Assembly: GCA_944381635.1 (NCBI GenBank)
Contig: CALWLY010000016.1
Location: 1-64,000 of the forward strand
Direction: 5' to 3'
DNA: 64,000 nucleotides
Origin: an uncultured Lachnospiraceae bacterium
Lineage (GTDB): Bacteria; Bacillota; Clostridia; Lachnospirales; Lachnospiraceae
The notes under the pieces were generated by a model. That model saw only the letters and a list, made by a program, of their open reading frames with translations, did not search any database and had not been told where the DNA came from. Within the stretch, counting starts at the first letter, position 1. The number at the start of each line of letters is the position of its first letter. Below are positions 25,514 through 32,976 of the stretch, piece by piece. A program made the position numbers and the translations under genes.

Positions 25514-26959
25514 TTGGAACTGAAAATTATATTGAACGAGACAAAAATAAATACGCTTTGGGAATTTGCTTCCTTTGAGAATCGATGCAGCAATCTGGAA
25601 AAAAATACGGTTTTTGTCATACAGGCAGGATGTGCGGACAGTGAAAAGATGAAAGAGGAACTTGTCCGCACGGATGAAAAGCTGACCGGGGAAGAAAAAG
25701 GAAAGGGCGGCTATCTGAGAGTGAACGGTCTTGACATGTATCTGGGGGAAAAGGAACGCAGCCTTTACGAGAAGACTCTGAAAGATTACGAGGAGTACAA
25801 AAGGGGTGTTGCGGATAAAGAAACAAGAAGATGTTTCTGGGAAAAGCACCGTCTGTTTTCTTTTCAGAACGGGATTTGGGAAAGTGCCTGGGAGGAATCC
25901 TTCGACGCAGTTGTGGATGAGTATCAGGCAGTCAGGGGAAACGGGGCGGGAGTCGGAAATTTTGTGATTCTTTTATGCAAATGGATCAGCGAATATTTCC
26001 CACAGCTTTTTAAGCAGACGAAAGCATTTTCCCGTTTTCCGCGTTTTGTCTATGTGGGAAATATCAGAATAAAAGAGTATCTGTTTTTCAAACTTCTGGT
26101 GTACTGCGGGTGCGATGTTTTTGCCATAGAACCGGGCGTGCTTTTGCGGGATGAAATTAAAAAAATGACGCCCTATGCGCAGATAAACTGTTTTAACAGT
26201 CCTTTGGAAGGAAAAATTCCTCCCTATGACCCTTGCCGCTATAACACATATCCTGCAGAAAAGAGGCCGGTACAAAAGCTGTCAGAAGTGCCTTTCCAAA
26301 CACCGGCGGAGAAAAAACAGCGGGAAAGACATCCTGTTTTGAGAGAGCAAAGAGCGGAAAAAAACAGCATGAATTCAGAGAAGGGCAGAGAGCTTTCCTA
26401 TGAGGAACTTGCCGGTATTGCAGGCAGTGTAGTCATGATTACGGTATATGATCAGAACAGAAAAGCATTTGCCACAGGTTCCGGGGTATTGATCAGAGAG
26501 GACGGTTATATTTTGACCAATTTTCATGTGGTAAAAGAGGGCGCTTTCTTTTCCGTAAGGCTGGAGGAAGAGGATACGCCGAAGCTTACCAGAGAGCTGG
26601 TGAAATATCATCCGGAAAATGACCTGGCGCTTTTAAAAATTGAGCCGGTTGCAAGAAGACCGGTTCCCGTACATAGGGGAGAAGAACTGGTAAGAGGGCA
26701 GAAGGTTGTGGCAATCGGAAGCCCGCTGGGACTTTTTAATACCGTATCAGACGGAATTATCGCAGGATTTCGCAGCATCAATCAGATTCCTATGATACAG
26801 TTTACAGCGCCTATCTCCCATGGAAGCAGCGGAGGAGCGCTTTTAAATTTAAAAGGAGAGCTGATTGGAATTGTGACGGCAGGATTTCAGGATGGTCAGA
26901 ATCTGAATCTGGCAGTGGACTGTGACACGATCCGGGGCTTTCTGGGAGGTTTTCTCTGA
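25514..26959 (+). CDS. YceG-like domain fused to a trypsin-like serine protease
   Basis: 481 residues from TTG 25514, chosen because GGAGGTG lies 7 bases upstream; the frame is open further back without a site. Residues 1 to about 235 resemble the first part of YceG proteins, for example FVYVGNIRIKEY and LLVYCGCDVFAIEPG, aligned by eye with VPKILFQGNITEY and LNLAGCDIVLLEPEG of the next gene. After a polar linker (about 240-290) comes an HtrA-like protease domain with a complete triad: His338 in ILTNFHVVKEG, Asp370 in PENDLALLKIE and Ser439 in HGSSGGALLN. There is no signal peptide, so it should be cytoplasmic. First gene of the plus-strand Ter arm. Confidence 0.85.
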   Translation: MELKIILNETKINTLWEFASFENRCSNLEKNTVFVIQAGCADSEKMKEELVRTDEKLTGEEKGKGGYLRVNGLDMYLGEKERSLYEKTLKDYEEYKRGVADKETRRCFWEKHRLFSFQNGIWESAWEESFDAVVDEYQAVRGNGAGVGNFVILLCKWISEYFPQLFKQTKAFSRFPRFVYVGNIRIKEYLFFKLLVYCGCDVFAIEPGVLLRDEIKKMTPYAQINCFNSPLEGKIPPYDPCRYNTYPAEKRPVQKLSEVPFQTPAEKKQRERHPVLREQRAEKNSMNSEKGRELSYEELAGIAGSVVMITVYDQNRKAFATGSGVLIREDGYILTNFHVVKEGAFFSVRLEEEDTPKLTRELVKYHPENDLALLKIEPVARRPVPVHRGEELVRGQKVVAIGSPLGLFNTVSDGIIAGFRSINQIPMIQFTAPISHGSSGGALLNLKGELIGIVTAGFQDGQNLNLAVDCDTIRGFLGGFL

Positions 26960-27028
26960 CCTAAAAAGAAAGAAATTATTAAATTTTCAGAAAGGATTTC
27001 TGAAATTATCAGATAGGGCGGAAACCGT

Positions 27029-27057
27029 TTGCGTAAAGGTAGCGAGTATTGTATAAT
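27029..27057 (+). promoter_or_regulatory. Promoter of yceG-telA-terD
   Basis: TTGCGT (27029-27034), 17-base spacer, TATAAT (27052-27057). It lies in a 237-base gap between the protease-fusion gene and yceG. Confidence 0.6.
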
Positions 27058-27133
27058 TTGTATAATCTTACGATAGATAAATGTGGGAAGACGGTACCGG
27101 AGAATGGTGCCAAAAGGAAAGCAAGGTAAGTTT

Positions 27134-27190
27134 ATGAAGAAAGTGATGCGTATGCTGAAATTTTGGCTGGCGTCAGAGAAAGGAATGTAG
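27134..27190 (+). CDS. Possible 18-residue leader peptide before yceG
   Basis: ATG 27134 to TAG 27190, MKKVMRMLKFWLASEKGM, preceded by GCAAGGTAAG. Its stop lies 6 bases before the yceG start, so translation could be coupled. It is short enough to be chance; no family is known. Confidence 0.25.
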   Translation: MKKVMRMLKFWLASEKGM

Positions 27191-27196
27191 GGCAAT

Positions 27197-29623
27197 ATGT
27201 TTACCAGGATTGATATTTGTTCATTGGACGACTGTTTTATTCCCTACGCAGAGAGAAAGAAGCCGGGAGTCTATTTTGTCAGACTGATGGCGTTTCAGGA
27301 AAAGGTGGATGAGTTTGTCCGCAGATATATAGAACAGACAAAGCAGGCAGGCGTCTGCATTTTTCGCAAAATAGGAAATCCGGATGAGAAGCAGCTGGAA
27401 TATTACGAAGAGATGCTGGGACAGGAGTTTAAACTGGATCCCAGATTTTATATGGCGGCGTTAAAAAAATGGATGCCCCGCATGGCGGAGAGTGTGAGAA
27501 AAGATATTGCAGACAGCTTTTATGACATTTTTATCCAGATGGCCCGCGCAGGGAAAAATGAAAACATGCAGAAAAACGCATATGTGAAATTCATGTGCTG
27601 GCTGTATTATCGTTTTGAGCCTGTTTTTTCCCAGAGAAAAAACGACGCTGTCCCTAAAATCCTTTTTCAGGGAAATATTACAGAATATGAGCTTAAGATG
27701 CTTCGGGTTTTAAATCTTGCCGGCTGTGACATTGTACTGCTTGAGCCGGAAGGAGACGGGGCCTATCAGAAAGCAGACAGTCAGTCTGCTTATTCGCAGT
27801 TATTTGAAATTGAAAACGGAAGAGCGTTTCCGGATGGGTATTCCATTTTGGATATCCGAAAAGAGATTTTCTGTCAGAAACCGGGAAGCCTTTCCCGTGT
27901 AGTTCTCAAAGCAGGCAGCCAAAAGGAAGAAAGGATGGGGACAAAACCCGGGAATACAACAGGTGTTCCGATTTCCGGACATTCTGTGTCACCTTCCCGT
28001 CAGGATGCAGGCTGTGACAGACAAAGAGGATATGAAATGGGCAGTTTTACTTCCCCCGCTTCTTCGCAGACAAAGCCCTCCAGACAGCTTTGCACCAATG
28101 CCTGGATGACGACGACAGCCCCTTTTTCGGAAGCTTTGAAAAAGCCGGAGGAGAGGGGAAAGGAACCGAAAGTTTTTTATAACCTGTTTGCAGGAGTGTT
28201 TGGCACAGACAGCGGAGAAAGCTGTTATCAGGAGCTGCTGAAATGGAAAATGAAGCTTGAGGGAATGGGGCGGACGGTGGAACTGCTGGAGGGTGGAATC
28301 CCCATGCCGGATTTCGAAGAGATCAATTCGGTGCGCAGAGGAAATTATCCGTCGGCCGAAATACTGATTTCCCGGATGGCAGAGCAGATTGTTTTGGCGG
28401 ATAAAGAGATTCAGGCATATGCCAGGGCAGCTTTTACGGGACAGATGTCAGGAGAGAAGGTGCCTTCGCAGAAACTGATGAATACCGCGGTCATTATGAT
28501 CTGCTGGCTGAAGCGCTACGCACAGAAACTCTGGAAGAAAACAGGGGACTTCCCGCAAAAGATACCCATGCTTTTTTATCATGGTCCGGTGCGCAGTGAA
28601 AATGAAAGGCTGTTTTTGCAGATGGCGGCAGAACTTCCTGTGGATGTGATGATCGTAAATCCTCAGGGGGAGGAGGGGGCAGCCATTACCTCGCCGCTTT
28701 TCTTTAAAAAGAAGGAAGAGGGAAGTATCTCTTTACAGAAATTTCCCACAGATGTGCGGCAAATGCAGTTTGGAACGGCAGCCTACCAGGCGGAGCAGGA
28801 ACTTACAGGAATTTTGTATCAGGATACCGGCATGTATCGGGCAAATCAGTTCCGGACAGCTATTCCGGTTCTGCTGCAGACTACCAGTGATGAGATTTTT
28901 ATTTTGTGGGATCAGGAGGCAAAATACCGGCCCAATTTTGAAACCTTTACCGACCGTGTGATGGTGCCGGTCATCTTTGCAAAAGTGTCCGGCATGGGAC
29001 AGGATAAAGAAGAATACTGGGGAAAAATATGCGATATGATGACGGAGGAGACCCGTCTTGTGCAGGATTTTCCCTACTGCAATTTATCTCAGCCAAATCC
29101 CTTTAAAGAAAAGGCATATCAGTATCTTTACAACGGAAAGATTGATACCAGAAAGCTGAAAAACGCGTCCTCCTATCCCTTTGGAAACTTAAGGGAATCC
29201 ATGCAGGATTATATGCTTCAAAAGGCGCAGGAGCTGATAGACAGCAGACTGATAGACGGCGGAATGGGAGTGGAAAATCTGATATTGGCGACGATCCTTA
29301 ATATGCCGAAGGAATGGCACTGGCTGATTCAGAATTTTGATTTTACAGGCAAGATACCGAAGGCTTTGATTGTTCACAGCAGTGATAAAAGCCCGGTGAT
29401 CGAGGACAGTATTTTATTTGCCTATCTGCATATGCTCGGATTTGATGTTGTCATCTTTGTTCCTACGGGCTATACTTGCATTGAACGGTTTTATACCAAA
29501 AATATACTGGCAGAGCACCAGATCGGGGAATACTGTTACAGCGCGCAGGTACCGGATCTGAACAAAATGAAAAAACGACGCTCCGGACTGGCCGGAAGGC
29601 TGATCCGAAGCATCATTAAATAA
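27197..29623 (+). CDS. yceG: YceG family protein of the Ter module
   Basis: 808 residues, clearly longer than Bacillus YceG. Two YceG-type Rossmann-like halves are visible: an N-terminal part with PKILFQGNITEYELKMLRVL and GCDIVLLEPEG, and a second with KIPMLFYHGPVRSENERLFL, FTDRVMVPVIFAKVSG and LGFDVVIFVPTGYTCIE near the end. A Ser/Pro-rich low-complexity linker (about residues 240-315) separates them. YceG proteins always accompany TelA and TerD, but their activity is unknown. Start ATG 27197 follows AGGAATGTAGGG. It is paralogous to the YceG-like part of the protease fusion upstream. Confidence 0.85.
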   Translation: MFTRIDICSLDDCFIPYAERKKPGVYFVRLMAFQEKVDEFVRRYIEQTKQAGVCIFRKIGNPDEKQLEYYEEMLGQEFKLDPRFYMAALKKWMPRMAESVRKDIADSFYDIFIQMARAGKNENMQKNAYVKFMCWLYYRFEPVFSQRKNDAVPKILFQGNITEYELKMLRVLNLAGCDIVLLEPEGDGAYQKADSQSAYSQLFEIENGRAFPDGYSILDIRKEIFCQKPGSLSRVVLKAGSQKEERMGTKPGNTTGVPISGHSVSPSRQDAGCDRQRGYEMGSFTSPASSQTKPSRQLCTNAWMTTTAPFSEALKKPEERGKEPKVFYNLFAGVFGTDSGESCYQELLKWKMKLEGMGRTVELLEGGIPMPDFEEINSVRRGNYPSAEILISRMAEQIVLADKEIQAYARAAFTGQMSGEKVPSQKLMNTAVIMICWLKRYAQKLWKKTGDFPQKIPMLFYHGPVRSENERLFLQMAAELPVDVMIVNPQGEEGAAITSPLFFKKKEEGSISLQKFPTDVRQMQFGTAAYQAEQELTGILYQDTGMYRANQFRTAIPVLLQTTSDEIFILWDQEAKYRPNFETFTDRVMVPVIFAKVSGMGQDKEEYWGKICDMMTEETRLVQDFPYCNLSQPNPFKEKAYQYLYNGKIDTRKLKNASSYPFGNLRESMQDYMLQKAQELIDSRLIDGGMGVENLILATILNMPKEWHWLIQNFDFTGKIPKALIVHSSDKSPVIEDSILFAYLHMLGFDVVIFVPTGYTCIERFYTKNILAEHQIGEYCYSAQVPDLNKMKKRRSGLAGRLIRSIIK

Positions 29624-29724
29624 AAAGAAATAAAAGTCGGTATTTTAAGTTCTGAGAAAACAGGGACGAAAAATCCGGATTCACAGTTTAAGCCGCCGGG
29701 AGCGGCAGAAAGTGAGGATAAAGG

Positions 29725-30891
29725 ATGGGGATTAAAGTAAACAACCCGGGGATGACGACAGCGCCCGCTGCAGTTTCAACGGAGCAGAACACGGATCTGG
29801 AAGTGGTGGAAAGCTACAATATCCAGGCGGACAGAGAAAGAATGAGACAGCAGATGGTAGGCTCGGAGGAAGTAGATCGTCTGGTAAGCCAGATTAACGT
29901 CTACGAGGCGGATACCATTGTCAATTTCGGAGCGGAAGTGGCGGAAGAAATTTCCAAGTGTTCGGATGTGATCTTGAGAAGTATGAACATGAATCAGGTC
30001 AATGATTCCGGAGAAATGTTAAATACTCTTGCCAAGATCATGGACAAATTTGACATTAACGAAATTCAGGAGAAACCTTCTTTATTCGGAAAATTGTTTG
30101 GAAACGTCAGCAAGCAGCTGGAAAAGATTTTGAACAAGTATCACACGATGGGGGATGAAGTTGACAAAATCTATGTAAAGCTGAAACAGTATGAAGCGGA
30201 AATCAAGACATCCAACAAGAAACTGGAAGATATGTTCCGGACAAATGTAAACTATTATCATGAACTGACAAAATACATTCTGGCCGGAGAGCAGGGAATC
30301 GGCGAACTGGAAACTTACATTGAGGAGAGAAGAACCCAGCTGGAGACATCAGGGGACAATTCCATCCAGTTTGAGCTGACAACCCTGGAACAGGCAAAAA
30401 TGATGCTGGAACAGCGAACGCAGGATCTGCGCATAGCGGAAAACGTGGCTTTGCAGTCGATTCCCATGATCAAGACCATGGAATTCAGCAATCTGAATCT
30501 GATTCGAAAGATCAATTCCGCATTTATCATTACGCTGCCGGTATTTAAGCAGGCTCTGGCTCAGGCAATCCTGTTAAAGAGACAGAAAGTACAGGCGGAC
30601 GCCATGGCTGCGCTGGATGCAAGAACCAATGAGATGCTTATCAAAAATGCACAGAATTCCGCAAACATGGCAAAGACCACTGCACAGCTGACATCCGGAA
30701 GTTCCATTAAAATTGAGACGCTGGAAAATACATGGAAAACCATTGTGTCGGGAATCGAAGAAACCAGACAGATCCAGGAAAATGCCAAGCGTCAGAGAGA
30801 GGAAGACAAAGTACGTCTTGCTCAGATCAAAGAGGAATATGAAAAAATGTTCAGCGGTTCTATGGAAAAAAGAAACGGTGCAAATCAGTAA
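29725..30891 (+). CDS. telA: TelA/YceH family toxic anion resistance protein
   Basis: 388 residues, the normal size. Almost entirely helical with extended coiled coil. Family landmarks include GAEVAEEISKCSDVIL near residue 70, SLFGKLFGNVSKQLEKILNK and the conserved block IPMIKTMEFSNLNLIRKINS followed by FIITLPVFKQALAQAI. Linked genetically to tellurite and colicin or phage resistance in Ter systems; the mechanism is unknown and it probably acts in the cytoplasm with TerD-like proteins. Start ATG 29725 follows AGTGAGGATAAAGG. It sits between yceG and three terD genes in one operon. Confidence 0.93.
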   Translation: MGIKVNNPGMTTAPAAVSTEQNTDLEVVESYNIQADRERMRQQMVGSEEVDRLVSQINVYEADTIVNFGAEVAEEISKCSDVILRSMNMNQVNDSGEMLNTLAKIMDKFDINEIQEKPSLFGKLFGNVSKQLEKILNKYHTMGDEVDKIYVKLKQYEAEIKTSNKKLEDMFRTNVNYYHELTKYILAGEQGIGELETYIEERRTQLETSGDNSIQFELTTLEQAKMMLEQRTQDLRIAENVALQSIPMIKTMEFSNLNLIRKINSAFIITLPVFKQALAQAILLKRQKVQADAMAALDARTNEMLIKNAQNSANMAKTTAQLTSGSSIKIETLENTWKTIVSGIEETRQIQENAKRQREEDKVRLAQIKEEYEKMFSGSMEKRNGANQ

Positions 30892-30931
30892 AATATACGG
30901 CAAAGCCGTTTAAATAAAGGAGGAATCAGTT

Positions 30932-31510
30932 ATGCCTATTAACTTAAGTAAGGGACAGAAAGTAGATTTGACGAAAGGAAAGCCGGGACTTAGCAAACTG
31001 CTCGTAGGTCTTGGATGGGATATCAACAAATACGACGGCGGTGCAGATTTTGACCTGGACGCAGAAGTATTTCTGATCGGAACAAACGGTAAAGTGAGAA
31101 AAGATGCAGACTTCATCTTTTACGGAAACTTAAAGCATGAGAGCGGAGCCGTGGAACACACAGGAGATAACAGAACCGGAGAAGGCGACGGAGATGATGA
31201 ACAGATTATGGTCAATCTTTCCAAGGTTCCCGCAGATGTAGATAAAATCGTATTTACCGTAACCATTTACGAGGCAGAGGAAAGACGTCAGAACTTCGGT
31301 CAGGTTTCCAATGCGTTTATCCATATTATGGATGCGGCAAACAATGAGGAACTGATCAATTATGACCTGGGAGAAGATTTCTCCATTGAAACCGCTATTG
31401 TCGTGGGAGAAATCTATCGTCACAACGGAGAGTGGAAATTCAATGCGGTAGGAAGCGGCTACCAGGGAGGCCTGGCTGCTTTGTGCAGAAGCTTTGGAGT
31501 GGACGTCTGA
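30932..31510 (+). CDS. terD: TerD family calcium-binding stress protein, copy 1
   Basis: 192 residues, full length. TerD proteins are beta-sandwich Ca2+ binders. The calcium-site residues are present in [20 protein letters not shown] and [19 protein letters not shown], and the C-terminal [20 protein letters not shown] is typical. Starts 40 bases after telA behind AAAGGAGG. It is closely similar to the next gene, so these are recent tandem duplicates. Confidence 0.95.
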   Translation: MPINLSKGQKVDLTKGKPGLSKLLVGLGWDINKYDGGADFDLDAEVFLIGTNGKVRKDADFIFYGNLKHESGAVEHTGDNRTGEGDGDDEQIMVNLSKVPADVDKIVFTVTIYEAEERRQNFGQVSNAFIHIMDAANNEELINYDLGEDFSIETAIVVGEIYRHNGEWKFNAVGSGYQGGLAALCRSFGVDV

Positions 31511-31554
31511 TCATTGCAGAGAATATCAGATAAATGGAAAGGAGACTATTAACT

Positions 31555-32139
31555 ATGCCGGTAAGTTTGAAAAAAGGACAGAAAGTAAGTATTACAAAGG
31601 ATAATCCGGGGCTGACCCGCCTTCTGGTGGGAATCGGATGGGACATTAACCGCTATGACACCGGCGGACAGTTCGACCTGGATTCTGTGGCATTTCTTGT
31701 GGGAGAAAACGGAAAGGTTACAAGACAGGAAGATTTTGTGTTTTTCGGAAACCTCAAACATCCCAGCGGCGGCCTGGAACACTGCGGAGATAACCGTACG
31801 GGAGCCGGAGAAGGCGATGATGAAGTGATGCGCATAGACCTGTCAAAGGTTCCGGAAAATATCAGCAGAATTGTATTCGCCGTAACGATTTACGATGCGG
31901 ATGAGAGACGTCAGAATTTCGGACAGATCGACAACGCTTTTGTGCGTATTGTGGATGAGGAAAAAGGAGAAGAAATGCTGCGCTACGACCTGGGAGAAGA
32001 TTTCTCCATTGAAACCGCAGCGGTATTCGGAGAACTTTACCGTCACAACGGCGAATGGAAATTCAATGCCATCGGAAGCGGCTATCAGGGAGGCCTGGCA
32101 GCGCTCTGTGCAAATTACGGCATTGATGTGGCAGACTGA
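31555..32139 (+). CDS. terD: TerD family calcium-binding stress protein, copy 2
   Basis: 194 residues from ATG 31555 (MPVSLKKGQ), set by AAAGGAG inside the apparent seven-codon extension. It has GIGWDINRYDTGGQFDLDS and CGDNRTGAGEGDDEVMRIDL, i.e. the same acidic calcium sites as copy 1, and [20 protein letters not shown]. The calcium-site aspartates are all kept. Cotranscribed with the other copies. Confidence 0.95.
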   Translation: MPVSLKKGQKVSITKDNPGLTRLLVGIGWDINRYDTGGQFDLDSVAFLVGENGKVTRQEDFVFFGNLKHPSGGLEHCGDNRTGAGEGDDEVMRIDLSKVPENISRIVFAVTIYDADERRQNFGQIDNAFVRIVDEEKGEEMLRYDLGEDFSIETAAVFGELYRHNGEWKFNAIGSGYQGGLAALCANYGIDVAD

Positions 32140-32175
32140 TAACATAGCTGATAAAAAGAAAGGGGATTTGGGATT

Positions 32176-32763
32176 ATGGCAGTTAGTTTACAGAAAGGAC
32201 AGAAAGTAAGTCTTTCTAAAGGCAACGAGGGATTAAGCCGCATTATCGTAGGTCTTGGCTGGGACGAAGTGCAGCAGAAAAGAGGGTTCTTCGCACCGAA
32301 GCCCCAGTCGGTAGACTGTGACGCTTCCGCACTGCTTTTAACAAACGGAAAGCTGATAGGAGTGCAGGATGTGGTTTATTTCGGAAATCTGCGCCATAAA
32401 AGCAATTCTGTAATGCATATGGGGGACAACCTGACAGGAGCCGGCGACGGAGACGACGAACAGATTGTAGTGGAACTGGGAGCAGTACCGCCGGAATATG
32501 ACAGAATCGTGCTTGTTGTAAATATTTACAATGCCGCACAGAGAAAACAGCATTTCGGAATGATTCAGAATGCGTTCTGCCGGGTTGTGGATGCAAGAAA
32601 CAGGAATGAATTATGCCGTTACAATCTGAGCGAAGATTACAGCGGAATGACCTCTATGATCTTCGGAGAAGTTTACCGTCATAACGGCGAATGGAAATTC
32701 AGCGCAATCGGACAGGGAACTACCGACAACGGTCTGGGCGAACTGATCAACAGATACCGCTGA
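32176..32763 (+). CDS. terD: TerD family calcium-binding stress protein, divergent copy 3
   Basis: 195 residues. More diverged: the first calcium loop is replaced by GLGWDEVQQKRGFFAPKPQ before the VDCDASALLL strand, while [19 protein letters not shown] is kept, and the C-terminus reads AIGQGTTDNGLGELINRY in place of the GYQGGLAAL ending. Part of one metal site may therefore be altered. The QKRGFFAPKPQ insertion type also occurs in other families of TerD, so this is a distinct subtype and not decay. ATG 32176 follows AAAGGGGA. Confidence 0.93.
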   Translation: MAVSLQKGQKVSLSKGNEGLSRIIVGLGWDEVQQKRGFFAPKPQSVDCDASALLLTNGKLIGVQDVVYFGNLRHKSNSVMHMGDNLTGAGDGDDEQIVVELGAVPPEYDRIVLVVNIYNAAQRKQHFGMIQNAFCRVVDARNRNELCRYNLSEDYSGMTSMIFGEVYRHNGEWKFSAIGQGTTDNGLGELINRYR

Positions 32764-32799
32764 GAGAACCGGACAGAAACAGAGATTCTGACCGGAGAG

Positions 32800-32960
32800 T
32801 AAGGCACCAATGCCGAAAGGCTGTGCATAAAAATAACAAAGGCGACAGGAAGACCGGTAAGGTGAGAGCACTGCGGCAGAGAAAGATTTCGCCGCTGGCG
32901 TAAACATTTTTTAGCGCCGCGGTGCGCCTGTGGATTCACAGGAAAGAATGCCGGACTTCC
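32800..32960 (+). promoter_or_regulatory. Structured leader before the calcium ATPase, alternative hairpins
   Basis: Between terD copy 3 and the P-type ATPase. GCACTGCGGC (about 32868-32877) can pair either with GCCGC near 32891, ahead of a T6 run (CATTTTTT), or with GCCGCGGTGC near 32917, which would exclude the first pairing. A tetraloop hairpin GCC-GAAA-GGC (about 32813) and a closing hairpin CCTGTG-GATT-CACAGG also occur. This looks like attenuation between the two genes, but no known riboswitch class could be assigned. Confidence 0.4.
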
Positions 32961-32976
32961 AAAAGAGGAGAGTAAC

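Noticed and set aside
32764..32976. Glycine or yybP-ykoY riboswitch before the calcium ATPase
   Set aside because: GGAGAG and GCCGAAAGGC occur, but the GGGGAGUA-type and CCGAAGG-type core motifs do not match either class; only a generic structured leader is claimed.
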